From positions 34,694 through 98,693 of the IMG/VR virus record IMGVR_UViG_3300034060_000856: a stretch of DNA of 64,000 bases. One strand, 5' to 3'. Source of the stretch: a virus. Of the stretch, positions 41,509-50,519 are shown piece after piece. The notes under the pieces were generated by a model that saw only the letters and a program-made list of their open reading frames with translations, did not search any database and was not told the origin of the DNA. The position numbers and the translations under genes were made by a program. The stretch's first letter is position 1. Each line of letters begins with the position of its first letter.

Positions 41509-41529
41509 ATATTTTCAAAGAACTATACA

Positions 41530-41560
41530 CAAATATAAGCATATTTTTAAATAAATACAA
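41530..41560 (-). promoter_or_regulatory. Host-type promoter of tmRNA
   Basis: Minus strand: TTG (41560-41558), 20 bases, TATATTTG (41537-41530). A boxA-like GTTCTTTGAAA (41523-41513) comes between it and the mature 5' end at 41508, the same element as in the giant RNA leader. Confidence 0.82.
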
Positions 41561-41574
41561 ATATATTCAAAGTT

Positions 41575-42177
41575 TTAAGTGTTAATATTTGATAATCTGT
41601 TATTATTATGAATAACTAGTCTTGTATATCCATTTGGAAGCAACTTTATTGTTTTTGTAATCAAATTCATTTTATGGTGCATTTGTTCAAAAATAAAATG
41701 TTTATTTACTATTTGACAAAGTGATACATGCATTGATACAAAGTTATGTGAATATCTAGTCTTCATTGGTTTAATAGTCTTTGACTTAAAAAGGTATAGG
41801 TTTGGTTGACTTTGAATTAACATAGTATTAATACCCGACTGTAGTGTTTTAACTTTATTCCACTCTATTTGTATTTTTTGAATGTAATTTTCCCTCATCC
41901 AATCATCAAAATCGTGTCTTGTTTGAATCTCAAAAAAATCTTGTTGTAAAAATTTTTGAATTTCAGTAATATTTTTAAAAAATAATGTATTAATTTTGGG
42001 ATCAATTAACTCTCTAATAATTTCTTTATGTTTTTCATTAACAGTAAAACATAGTGTAAAATTTTTATTGATCTGTGAATTAATCCCAGGAAAAAATGTT
42101 TCTTTTGCAACCTTTAAATATTTTTTAAATAACTGGTCGTCTTGAAAATTTGCTCTAACAACTACAACGTGTTTCAT
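41575..42177 (-). CDS. Putative rhamnosyl/glycosyltransferase-like protein
   Basis: 200 residues. MKHVVVVRANFQDDQLFKKYL at the start and TRHDFDDWM near residue 86 (a DxDD metal motif) are like those of the putative rhamnosyl transferase family. The C-terminal half is basic with MHVSLCQIV. Shorter than the family average, possibly lacking the last part. Late motif shared with the divergent 42198 gene. It adds to the glycosyltransferase set of the phage. Confidence 0.62.
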   Translation of the reverse strand: MKHVVVVRANFQDDQLFKKYLKVAKETFFPGINSQINKNFTLCFTVNEKHKEIIRELIDPKINTLFFKNITEIQKFLQQDFFEIQTRHDFDDWMRENYIQKIQIEWNKVKTLQSGINTMLIQSQPNLYLFKSKTIKPMKTRYSHNFVSMHVSLCQIVNKHFIFEQMHHKMNLITKTIKLLPNGYTRLVIHNNNRLSNINT

Positions 42178-42185
42178 AATTTGAT

Positions 42186-42199
42186 ATATTTATAAATAT
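42186..42199. promoter_or_regulatory. Palindromic bidirectional late promoter
   Basis: ATATTTATAAATAT is a perfect palindrome giving an ATATTTAT copy on each strand. It sits between the divergent genes 41575 (minus) and 42198 (plus), overlapping the latter's ATG. Confidence 0.55.
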
Positions 42200-43256
42200 G
42201 TCTAGTAAAACTTATGAATTTTTAATGTCTTTAGCAAAAGGTGAAGAACATAGCCGCTGGGATTATCCGGACGATTTAATTTACGATGTAAAAACATCTA
42301 ATTCCGGTACCGGAACAAAAATTGTAATCGCAATTGATAAAGATGATGATTTTTTAGATATAATAGGTATTGAAGAAGAAACTAATGATAGGTGGGTTTG
42401 GAATAGGTTTTTATATTCTAATGATAACTACGACACATACCAGTATAACGATGACTGGAATGAAGGATACTTAATCAACAATTTTAATGAAGAAAATGTT
42501 GATCGAGTAAATGAAATTTTAAAATATACAAACCCAACCTTGAAATTAGATTTGGATAGTGAAAATTCGCGAACTAACGTTTCTCGTTTTTTACAGTCAA
42601 CGTTTGAAAGTGAGGTTAATGATATTATCTATGAATATATGGTTTTAGACACGGATTGTAAAACGCGGGCAATTAAAGAAGTACTTGTAAAAGAAACTTC
42701 TAATCCGTTTAGTAGGTTTGGTATTATAGAAATAACGCACGCATACAAATACGAAACAACTGTAGGTATCCTACTTAGTTTGTATAAAATGATGAAAGCA
42801 GAAGATGACGATTTAAAAGAGTTGTTAAGAAAAATTGATGAAAAATACAATTCAAATGTTGATAGAGGTGGTTGGGATGAACTGGAGTATAATGTGTATT
42901 GTGATGACTTTGATACTGAGGAACTTCAAAGAAAGATTGAGACTGAACTTGAGAGTATGTTAGAAAAAGCACAAGAAAATTTGAGTGATGGGGGTGATTT
43001 TGAAGAATATAATAAATTATATAGTAAAGTTATGTCTCTTGGTGGATTTGAAAAGCTTATTGACATACCAGAAAAGGGGATTCAGGTAATTTTTGAAAAA
43101 ATAGATCCGGATACAAATAAACTTGTTTTCAAATTATATAAAAGTACGGGGTCACTTGAGAAACGTTCTGTTGACAACCTAGAAGATCTAAATTTAGAAC
43201 TGTACCACCCAGAGTTATTTGAAAGTATTAGAAATATATTAAAAAAACTTTTGTAA
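42198..43256 (+). CDS. Uncharacterised acidic protein
   Basis: 352 residues, rich in Asp, Glu and Asn, predicted mostly helical after residue 100 with a coiled-coil-like region around 240-290. No leader and no motif. Its end overlaps the -33 element of the next promoter. Function unknown. Confidence 0.62.
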   Translation: MSSKTYEFLMSLAKGEEHSRWDYPDDLIYDVKTSNSGTGTKIVIAIDKDDDFLDIIGIEEETNDRWVWNRFLYSNDNYDTYQYNDDWNEGYLINNFNEENVDRVNEILKYTNPTLKLDLDSENSRTNVSRFLQSTFESEVNDIIYEYMVLDTDCKTRAIKEVLVKETSNPFSRFGIIEITHAYKYETTVGILLSLYKMMKAEDDDLKELLRKIDEKYNSNVDRGGWDELEYNVYCDDFDTEELQRKIETELESMLEKAQENLSDGGDFEEYNKLYSKVMSLGGFEKLIDIPEKGIQVIFEKIDPDTNKLVFKLYKSTGSLEKRSVDNLEDLNLELYHPELFESIRNILKKLL

Positions 43257-43280
43257 ATCAAAATATTCTTTATACATTTG
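43251..43280 (+). promoter_or_regulatory. Host-type promoter
   Basis: TTG at 43251-43253, 19 bases, TACATTTG at 43273-43280, four bases before the ATG of the peptidase gene. Confidence 0.82.
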
Positions 43281-43284
43281 TTGT

Positions 43285-44070
43285 ATGGAAAGAAATTTTG
43301 AATTACTAAAAAAGGTATTGTCTGTCCCAACAAAGACTTATCAAGAAGATTTAATGATTGATTTTATTACAACTTGGTTGGACGAAAATCACATACCTTA
43401 TTATGTAGATAATTTTTATAATATCTACGCAACAAAACAAACTGATGAAAATACCCAGTATTTTCCTTGTGTTGTTGCACACACAGACACGGTACATACG
43501 ATTGATTCTATCAACGTTGTTGAGGAAATGTTACCCAATGCTCAAAAAGAAATTAAACTGTCCTTAAAAGCGTATAATGATAGTGGTGAACCAACCGGTA
43601 TTGGTGGTGATGATAAATGTGGTGTCTATGGTTGTCTTGAGTTATTAAAAGAATTACCCAATTTAAAAGCCGCATTTTTTGTTGCGGAAGAAACTGGTTG
43701 TAAAGGTTCTTTTAATGCTGATCCCAAGTTTTTTGAAAATGTCGGTTATGCAATACAGTTTGATGCACCAGAAAATAATATGATTTCAGAGTATCTTATG
43801 TCAAAACCTATGTTTAATAGAGAATCGGAATTTTTTAATGTTGGTGGTCGTTTAATAACAGAACATTTTCCAGGTGATACCAAATACCATAAACACCCCT
43901 ACACCGACATTTTCCCTTTAAACCAAAATTTTGGTCTATCTTGTTTTAATATTTCAATCGGTTATTACAACTATCACACAAGAAATGAATATGTTGTTGT
44001 GGAAGATACCTATAATGGTATTAAAGTTGGTAAACTAATGATAGAAGAACTTGGGTATACCAAACATTAA
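43285..44070 (+). CDS. M20/M28-type zinc aminopeptidase-like protein
   Basis: 261 residues. Metal-ligand motifs in order: HTDTVH (66-71), GGDDKCG (107-113), FVAEETGCKGS (Glu135/136 catalytic region), a central FDAPENN, and a C-terminal YHTRNEYVVVED where the last His ligand is expected. This is a compact di-zinc exopeptidase without the dimerisation domain of PepT. It hydrolyses peptides in the cytoplasm; a phage copy may supply amino acids. Early-type promoter. Confidence 0.82.
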   Translation: MERNFELLKKVLSVPTKTYQEDLMIDFITTWLDENHIPYYVDNFYNIYATKQTDENTQYFPCVVAHTDTVHTIDSINVVEEMLPNAQKEIKLSLKAYNDSGEPTGIGGDDKCGVYGCLELLKELPNLKAAFFVAEETGCKGSFNADPKFFENVGYAIQFDAPENNMISEYLMSKPMFNRESEFFNVGGRLITEHFPGDTKYHKHPYTDIFPLNQNFGLSCFNISIGYYNYHTRNEYVVVEDTYNGIKVGKLMIEELGYTKH

Positions 44071-44071
44071 C

Positions 44072-44101
44072 AAAAAGGGAGGGTTTTTAATCCTCCTTTT
44101 T
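44072..44101. terminator. Bidirectional terminator between convergent genes
   Basis: AAAAAGG(G)AGG / CCTCCTTTTT forms an ~8-10-bp hairpin with T runs on both sides, ending the peptidase and ClpC transcripts. Confidence 0.78.
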
Positions 44102-46147
44102 CTTTCTTCCTTTTTTCTTTGGTTCTGGTTTTGACCTATCTTCAATTTCTATTGTTTGGTCTTCACCTTCTCCTTTTACAAATAACATATATTCTTTTTC
44201 TTCCAAAACTTCATTTGTTAATATTTTTTCTGAAATAAGATCTTCTATTTTATCCTGTATTGCACGTTTAATTGGTCTAGCACCATATTGTTCATCAAAA
44301 CCAACTTTAGCTATTAAATCAATAACAGACGACTCATAAGAAACCTTATATCTCATTGCAGCAAGCCTAGATATCAACTTATCAATTTCAAGTTTTACAA
44401 TTTTATCAATGTGTTCTTTCACTAAAGAATTAAAAATAACAACATCGTCAATTCTATTTAAAAATTCTGGTGCAAAAAACTTACGTAATTCTTTCTTCAA
44501 AACATCTCGTTTATATTCTTCTTGAACCGCCTCACTACTATTACTCGTTTTAAAACCAACACCGCTTCCAAAATCTTGAACTCTTCTAACCCCAATGTTT
44601 GAAGTCATAATAATCAAACAGTTTTTAAAATTAATTTTCCTACCTAGACCGTCTGTCATATGTCCATCATCTAACATTTGAAGTAGTGTTGAGAATATGT
44701 CTTTATTTGCTTTCTCAATCTCATCAAAAAGAATGACACAGTACGGTTTATTTTTTACCTGTTCTGTTAATTGTCCCCCTTCTTCGTGACCAACGTATCC
44801 TGGAGGAGAACCAATAAGTCTTGATATTGTGTGTTTTTCTTGATATTCAGACATATCAACACGAATCAAACTATCTTCGCTACCAAAAATTTCTTTCGCT
44901 AGTTTTTTCGCTAAGAATGTTTTACCAACACCGGTTGATCCTAGAAATATAAATGAACCAATTGGTCTATTTGGATCCTTAATCCCAACCCTATTTCGTC
45001 TAATTGCTTTTGATATTTTTTTAACGGCTTCTTCTTGACCAATCACATAGTCGTTAAGGGAGTCTTCTAAATTAACAAGTGAATTTTTTTCATCAATGTT
45101 AATTTTATTAACTGGTATTTTGGTCATATTTGAGACAACCTCATAGATCAAATCTTCTGGAATACCACGTTTACTAGTCCTTAACCCATCTTCAAATTTC
45201 TTTTTTTCTTCGTCAAGTTTCATTAAGATACTTTTTTCACGATCACGAAGTTCTGCCGCCATTTCATACTTTTGTTTTTTAATAACATCGGCTTTTTCTT
45301 GTTTTATATCAACAGCTTCTTGTTTTAATATCTCAATGTGTTCAGGAAGTTTAATATCAATTTGCATACGTGAACCAACCTCATCTAAAATATCAAATGC
45401 TTTATCTGGAAATTCACGATCGGTAATATATCTATCAGCTAACTCAACACACAACCAAAGTGATTCATCTGTATAATGTACTTTGTGGTGTTCTTCGTAT
45501 TTTTCCTTACTTTGTTTTAGAATTTGAAATGTTTCTTCTTTGGTGGAGGGGTCAACAATAATTTTTTGAAATCTTCTTTCTAAAGCTCCGTCTTTTTCAA
45601 AATGTTTTCTGTATTCGTCAAGTGTTGTGGCACCGATACATTGTATTTCTCCCCTAGATAGGGCTGGTTTAAAGATATTTGACGCGTCAAGTGACCCAGA
45701 ACTATTACCAGCACCAACCATTGTGTGGATTTCATCAATAAAAATTATAATGTTTGGGGTTGCCTGTAATTCTTCAATAATTACTTTCATTCGTTCCTCA
45801 AATTGTCCACGATATTTTGTACCGGCAACAATAGAATTAATATCTAAAGATACAATCCGTTTATCTGCTAAATTTTTTGGACATTCCCCACTATGGATCA
45901 TCATTGCAAGACCCTCAACAATTGCCGTTTTACCAGCACCGGGTTCACCAATGATAATTGGGTTATTTTTCTTTCTTCTAGATAATACTTGAGCAATACG
46001 TAAGATTTCTTTTTGTCTACCAATTACTGGGTCCAATTTACCTTGCTCCGCTGCTTTTATTAAATCTTTACTGAAATTATCTAAAACTGGTGTACCACCG
46101 TCTTTTTTCTTTCCTTTATCACCATCGTCTATAAATTCTATTGCCAT
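44087..46147 (-). CDS. clpC: ClpC-like AAA+ unfoldase lacking the N domain
   Basis: 686 residues from the ATG at 46147; the frame extends 5 codons to a TTG, less likely. Two AAA+ modules: Walker A GEPGAGKT (67-74) and GSTGVGKT (about 400), both with DEIH/DEIE Walker B. Between them a UVR-like motif (YEMAAELRDRE), typical of ClpC. A VGF tripeptide in the second module fits the ClpP-docking loop. The N-terminal substrate-binding domain (~140 residues) is missing. It probably works with host ClpP and altered substrate choice, for example host-factor turnover or virion assembly. A near-consensus host-type promoter (TTG-N20-TAAATTTT) lies upstream. Confidence 0.9.
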   Translation of the reverse strand: MAIEFIDDGDKGKKKDGGTPVLDNFSKDLIKAAEQGKLDPVIGRQKEILRIAQVLSRRKKNNPIIIGEPGAGKTAIVEGLAMMIHSGECPKNLADKRIVSLDINSIVAGTKYRGQFEERMKVIIEELQATPNIIIFIDEIHTMVGAGNSSGSLDASNIFKPALSRGEIQCIGATTLDEYRKHFEKDGALERRFQKIIVDPSTKEETFQILKQSKEKYEEHHKVHYTDESLWLCVELADRYITDREFPDKAFDILDEVGSRMQIDIKLPEHIEILKQEAVDIKQEKADVIKKQKYEMAAELRDREKSILMKLDEEKKKFEDGLRTSKRGIPEDLIYEVVSNMTKIPVNKINIDEKNSLVNLEDSLNDYVIGQEEAVKKISKAIRRNRVGIKDPNRPIGSFIFLGSTGVGKTFLAKKLAKEIFGSEDSLIRVDMSEYQEKHTISRLIGSPPGYVGHEEGGQLTEQVKNKPYCVILFDEIEKANKDIFSTLLQMLDDGHMTDGLGRKINFKNCLIIMTSNIGVRRVQDFGSGVGFKTSNSSEAVQEEYKRDVLKKELRKFFAPEFLNRIDDVVIFNSLVKEHIDKIVKLEIDKLISRLAAMRYKVSYESSVIDLIAKVGFDEQYGARPIKRAIQDKIEDLISEKILTNEVLEEKEYMLFVKGEGEDQTIEIEDRSKPEPKKKGRKKKED

Positions 46148-46262
46148 AATCTTTTTCTTCAAAATTTAGGTATAAAATTACGGTATGTCAACAATTTAAA
46201 AACCGAGTATTATATACAATTAAGTTTGGGTTACTATAATATTTATTATAAAATTTTAGATT

Positions 46263-46508
46263 ATGGCAATTTTAAAGGAAGAAATCAAAGGAACAAAAAT
46301 TATCAATGAAATTGAGTCGTCAAATATTGTAAAAACAGAATACGACACTGCGACAAAAAAATTAGTTACAGAATTTAAAAATGGTATTCGTTATGAATAT
46401 GACGATGTACCACACCAGTTATATACGTCATTTAGAACTGCAAAATCACAAGGAAGTTTTTTTAATACAAACATTTCAAAAATTTTTAAATATAAGAAAT
46501 TGAGTTAA
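46263..46508 (+). CDS. KTSC-domain protein
   Basis: 81 residues. Residues ~15-80 fit the small KTSC domain: SSNIVKTEYDTATKKLVTEF, GIRYEYDDVP, then SQGSFFNTNI. The domain is widespread in bacteria and phages, with unclear, possibly RNA-linked function. Late motif at 46239-46246. It follows the divergent ClpC gene. Confidence 0.8.
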   Translation: MAILKEEIKGTKIINEIESSNIVKTEYDTATKKLVTEFKNGIRYEYDDVPHQLYTSFRTAKSQGSFFNTNISKIFKYKKLS

Positions 46509-46533
46509 TTCATTTTTCTAATATTTATAACTA

Positions 46534-47265
46534 ATGGATAATGAATTATTAAAAAGTTTTGAACCCCAAACAAAGTTAAATACAAAAGTTTGGGAGGGTA
46601 GTAGTGGGTCTCCTAAAATGAAATCAGAAATTAGGGATGGCTTACTCCAGATCGCTTATGAATTTATTGAGTTTCTTGATGTGGACATTGTTGTGACCGA
46701 TATAATCCTTACAGGATCATTATCAAATTACAATTGGTCCAAATATTCCGACTTTGATTTACACATTGTTGCAAATTTTGAACAATATAATCAAAACCAA
46801 GTTAAGTTATATGAAACATTATTTAATCTTAAAAAAATGTTGTTTAATCAAAAACACGACATTACAATTAAAGGTTATGAAGTTGAGTTATATGTACAAA
46901 ACGAAACTGAATCACATTTTTCTACCGGTGTTTATTCTGTGCTTTTTGATGAATGGTCTAATGTCCCTAAAAGAGAAAAAGTAAGTGTTGATAAAGAGTT
47001 GTTAAAAGAAAAATCTAAACAATGGATGAACATTATAGACAACCTTATAGAGACAATTAAAGATGATGATGTTAGAACCGCTAAAGAACTAGTACAAAAA
47101 TATAAGGACAAATTGAAAAAGTTTAGGTCTTGTGGTTTAGAAAAAGATGGTGAGTATTCTACTGAAAATTTGGTGTTTAAAATTTTAAGAAGAAACGGTT
47201 ATATAGAAAAACTAAATGATTTATCTACAAAAATTATTGATAAGAAATTGTCAATGAACCAATAA
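46534..47265 (+). CDS. Predicted nucleotidyltransferase
   Basis: 243 residues. IILTGSLSNYNWSKYSDFDL has the Gly-Ser and Asp-x-Asp (residues 61-62, 73-75) of the polymerase-beta-type nucleotidyltransferase fold; a third acidic residue is likely in GYEVELYV. The second half is helical. Similar proteins are found in T4-like marine phages. It may adenylylate or nucleotidylate RNA or protein; the substrate is unknown. Late motif at 46520-46527. Confidence 0.75.
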   Translation: MDNELLKSFEPQTKLNTKVWEGSSGSPKMKSEIRDGLLQIAYEFIEFLDVDIVVTDIILTGSLSNYNWSKYSDFDLHIVANFEQYNQNQVKLYETLFNLKKMLFNQKHDITIKGYEVELYVQNETESHFSTGVYSVLFDEWSNVPKREKVSVDKELLKEKSKQWMNIIDNLIETIKDDDVRTAKELVQKYKDKLKKFRSCGLEKDGEYSTENLVFKILRRNGYIEKLNDLSTKIIDKKLSMNQ

Positions 47266-47340
47266 TTTGTAAAAAAATAAAATAATCTTAATATTTGATA
47301 TATTTATTAAGAAAAAATAATTTATTCAAAAAAATATACT

Positions 47341-48927
47341 ATGGGAGGACTTAAACCTATTGGAAGTGAAAAATTACAAGGCATGGACAAAATCCGTAGA
47401 ATTATGGAAATTGCCAGATACAATGAAATTTTACCTAACTCAATCAATGAAAATGAAAAAAATGAATATTCGTTAGATTTAGCGGATGGAAATACATATC
47501 ACATTGTTAAAGAAAGATTGGGATACATAATCAAAAAAGGGCTTAATGAGTCTACAACTGACTACATTGATCCTATGAAAAATAGAAAATATTTTCCATC
47601 TTACTCACAAGCACTGAAAAAGCTAAATTTGATGGCAAAAGAATTTAACGTTTTATATGAAAACGTAGAGGGGACTTCGTTATTTAACGAAGAAAAAAAA
47701 AAGTATAAACTAAAATTAGGATCATCTAAAAAGAGTTCAACACCAACATCTACTGACGCTGTTGGTGGTCTAGGTATTAGTGCTCCCGCACCAGTACCAG
47801 CACCTATTACACCGGCGCCGGCCTCAACACCTATGACTCCGCCAATGGATATGGGTGGAGAAAACAAACCAACAGATTTAGCATCAACACCATCTACTAG
47901 TGGTGATTTGTCAGTTCCAGATTCTGAAGAACCAACTGATGATTTATCAACACCACCTATGGATGATACCTCTATGGGTGAAAAACCAATGGATAGTGAG
48001 GAAGAACCAATGGACACAGAAGAAGAGCCAATGGATAATGAAGAAGAACCAGAAGATAATGAAGAAGAACCAGAAGATAAAGAATCTAAAGGTGGTTCAT
48101 CATTTAAATTTATACAAAAACTTACCGGTAAATTAGCACAAAAAATCAGAACATATTCTGAAGATAGTGAAATTGACAGTAAAGATGCGAAATATATTCT
48201 TAATTCTATTTTATCCGCAATTGATGTTGATAGTTTAGATGAAGATGATGTTGATGACATTATCGCACGTTTAGAAGGTGAAGACGAAGATGAAGATGAA
48301 AATATGGACACTGATACTATGGACGACGAAGAAGAACCAATAGATAATGAAGAAGAGTCAATTGATAATGAAGAAGAATCGTCTATAGGATCGGAAGAAA
48401 GTGTAAGCCCTATGAGAGGTATGAGAAAACCACCAATGAAAAAAACGTCAGCACCACCAATGGGTGAAATAGGTGAGACTATGAGTTTACCGGACGCAAT
48501 TAATAAAAGTGTTGGTATTAGGTATAATTCGGCTATTCAAGATGAGTTGGGTGAGGATTTAGAAAATGAGTATCCAAAACACGGATCAAGGTTTGAAAGA
48601 AAACCAAGATTTTATGATGATTTTGAGATGTTCGGTGAATCAAAAGTAGATAAAATTATTTCAAAATATTTTGAGGTTTCAAGTGAACAAGTAATTGCAG
48701 AAGAAAGAAAAAAAATAAGTTTGTTAGAACAAAAAGAAAAAAATGTTTATAAAACAAATAGTAATATTAGAAAACTTTCTGAAACTATCAAACAAGAAAA
48801 GTCCGCGCTTAAATTTATGGAAAAATACCCCAATTCAAAATTATTAGGAAAAACAAATAAAGGTAATTTGGTTTTTGAAGAAGGGTTTGTTAACACAAAA
48901 ATTACAACAAACGGTACTGTAATATGA
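47341..48927 (+). CDS. Acidic Pro/Thr-rich structural-type protein
   Basis: 528 residues. N-terminal ~120 residues are helical and mixed charge, followed by a Pro/Thr/Ser and Glu/Asp low-complexity region (repeats of MDxEEEP, residues ~215-250 and again ~320-350), and a C-terminal coiled coil. The composition resembles prohead core or scaffold-type proteins. Late motif at 47300-47307. The next gene starts within its stop (ATGA). A structural role is inferred. Confidence 0.62.
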   Translation: MGGLKPIGSEKLQGMDKIRRIMEIARYNEILPNSINENEKNEYSLDLADGNTYHIVKERLGYIIKKGLNESTTDYIDPMKNRKYFPSYSQALKKLNLMAKEFNVLYENVEGTSLFNEEKKKYKLKLGSSKKSSTPTSTDAVGGLGISAPAPVPAPITPAPASTPMTPPMDMGGENKPTDLASTPSTSGDLSVPDSEEPTDDLSTPPMDDTSMGEKPMDSEEEPMDTEEEPMDNEEEPEDNEEEPEDKESKGGSSFKFIQKLTGKLAQKIRTYSEDSEIDSKDAKYILNSILSAIDVDSLDEDDVDDIIARLEGEDEDEDENMDTDTMDDEEEPIDNEEESIDNEEESSIGSEESVSPMRGMRKPPMKKTSAPPMGEIGETMSLPDAINKSVGIRYNSAIQDELGEDLENEYPKHGSRFERKPRFYDDFEMFGESKVDKIISKYFEVSSEQVIAEERKKISLLEQKEKNVYKTNSNIRKLSETIKQEKSALKFMEKYPNSKLLGKTNKGNLVFEEGFVNTKITTNGTVI

Positions 48928-49331
48928 GTTATTTGATATATATAAATGGGTTAGGATCTAATTATAGGGGTGAAAACATTTATGAGTTTATTTTTACGGA
49001 TTCTATGGATGAGGTTTGGGGTGAGAATTGGGAAGCAAGGCCAGCTAATGGATACCCAAGTCCACCTGACATAGAACATATTAAAAAAGTAGGAACATTA
49101 ACACACGAAACTGTAACATTAGAACTTGTACAAAATTCTGATGTTTTTTCGGTTCAAGATTCAATTGATGGTGTTATCGCTTTAGGTTGGGAAAAAGAAG
49201 ATGAAATAGATTTTTCATTAGTCAAAAGATTGGTTTTTAAATATGGAGACCAAGAACAAGATGTTAAAGATAAATTATACGAGAGAGACCTCGTATTACA
49301 ATTTGAAAAAAAGGTAGTGTATGAAAACTAA
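48924..49331 (+). CDS. Uncharacterised protein
   Basis: 135 residues (MSYLIYINGLGSNYRGENIY...). Predicted beta-rich, acidic, with no leader. Small neck or baseplate wedge proteins of T4-like phages have similar size but no relationship is recognised. Start overlaps the previous stop, and its own stop overlaps the next start by a few bases. Confidence 0.62.
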   Translation: MSYLIYINGLGSNYRGENIYEFIFTDSMDEVWGENWEARPANGYPSPPDIEHIKKVGTLTHETVTLELVQNSDVFSVQDSIDGVIALGWEKEDEIDFSLVKRLVFKYGDQEQDVKDKLYERDLVLQFEKKVVYEN

Positions 49332-50517
49332 AAAAAATGTTGGGGTATTATTAGAAAATGGGATTCATTTTAATACTGTTATGAGCTTGAGTGATAAACA
49401 AGTAGGTGTTTTAGCTGAAAGATTTTTTAAATCTAAACCTATGGGTGATGTTGAGCAAGCAAAAAAAGATTCATTACAGGGTATGAGGGCTTTTATTGAT
49501 AATAATATGAGTTTAGCAGATCCTGCTAATAAACTATCTGATAATCAAGTATTAGATTTGATTAAAGGGGCTGCTCGTTGGGCAAAATCACCTAATGGTT
49601 CTAAATTTAATAAAATGGCGGCTGAAATATATAGAATAGCAAAACCGTTATTTGAAGGCAGTAAAGGAGAAACCAACGAGGTACAAACTTATAGCACACA
49701 AACTAAAGTTTTTAATCCGACATCATCAACAGATAAAGGTGAATTTGATAAAGTAGTAAATAACAGTCCAGATCCTAAACAAATTACAATGACAAAAAAT
49801 AATCAAGTTGCCGTAACAACTGGAAATGTACCAAATTTAGAAGAAGACGTTGTTAGTGAAAGATTTGAATCAGAGGCACAACAAGGGTTCTTCTGGGCTA
49901 AATGTAATACAAGTAAGGGTGTTAAAAAGAAAAAATGGTGTGAAATGGCAAGAAAGTTTTCTGATGAAACATCAAAAAAACAATATAAAAAAATGCCAGA
50001 AAAAAAAGAAACTGACGAAAATTATGAAAAGTTTTTAGAAGAGCGGATATTTGAAATGATAGAAAGACACGTAGAGCCCTCAATGACAAAACGTGACTTT
50101 ATAAAGTCTATCCAAGAAAAAAAGAATGGTTCAGAAAATTTTATGTTGGAAAACCCAAAAAAAAATAGTATGTTTGCACAAGATGAAGGTCTAGAGATGA
50201 AAAGACCAATTGGTAAACTATATTCAAAAGAGATGAAAGAAAATACAAAAGAAAAAGAAAGAACAACAACAAAACCTGGTATTAAAACACCAACCAGAAG
50301 AAAAAATCCACATAAGGATCCAGCACCGGGTGTTGAGGAACAACCAAAAGCAAAAGGTGGTGAAAAAGAAGCACCGTCTAAACCAGGAATTAAAACACCT
50401 ACAAGAAGAAAAAATCCACACAGAGATCCGGCTCCGGGAGTTAAAGAACAACCAAAAGCTGAAAACCAAAAAAATGACTTTATGTCGGCAATAACATCAA
50501 TATTAAACAACGCATAA
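49321..50517 (+). CDS. Basic protein with internal tandem repeat
   Basis: 398 residues. MKTKKNVGVLLENGIHFN opens the protein. A Lys/Glu-rich region follows, with WAKCNTSKGVKKKKWCEMA near residue 195. From residue 318 a 36-residue repeat starting KPGIKTPTRRKNPHxDPAPG occurs twice (318 and 354). The DNA repeats differ at many third positions, so the duplication is old and kept by selection. Overlaps both neighbours by a few bases. Confidence 0.65.
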   Translation: MKTKKNVGVLLENGIHFNTVMSLSDKQVGVLAERFFKSKPMGDVEQAKKDSLQGMRAFIDNNMSLADPANKLSDNQVLDLIKGAARWAKSPNGSKFNKMAAEIYRIAKPLFEGSKGETNEVQTYSTQTKVFNPTSSTDKGEFDKVVNNSPDPKQITMTKNNQVAVTTGNVPNLEEDVVSERFESEAQQGFFWAKCNTSKGVKKKKWCEMARKFSDETSKKQYKKMPEKKETDENYEKFLEERIFEMIERHVEPSMTKRDFIKSIQEKKNGSENFMLENPKKNSMFAQDEGLEMKRPIGKLYSKEMKENTKEKERTTTKPGIKTPTRRKNPHKDPAPGVEEQPKAKGGEKEAPSKPGIKTPTRRKNPHRDPAPGVKEQPKAENQKNDFMSAITSILNNA

Positions 50518-50519
50518 AA

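Noticed and set aside
47601-48311. Long minus-strand Ser-rich frame
   Set aside because: Antisense of the Glu/Asp-rich region of the 47341 gene; GAA/GAT-rich coding leaves the reverse frame open.
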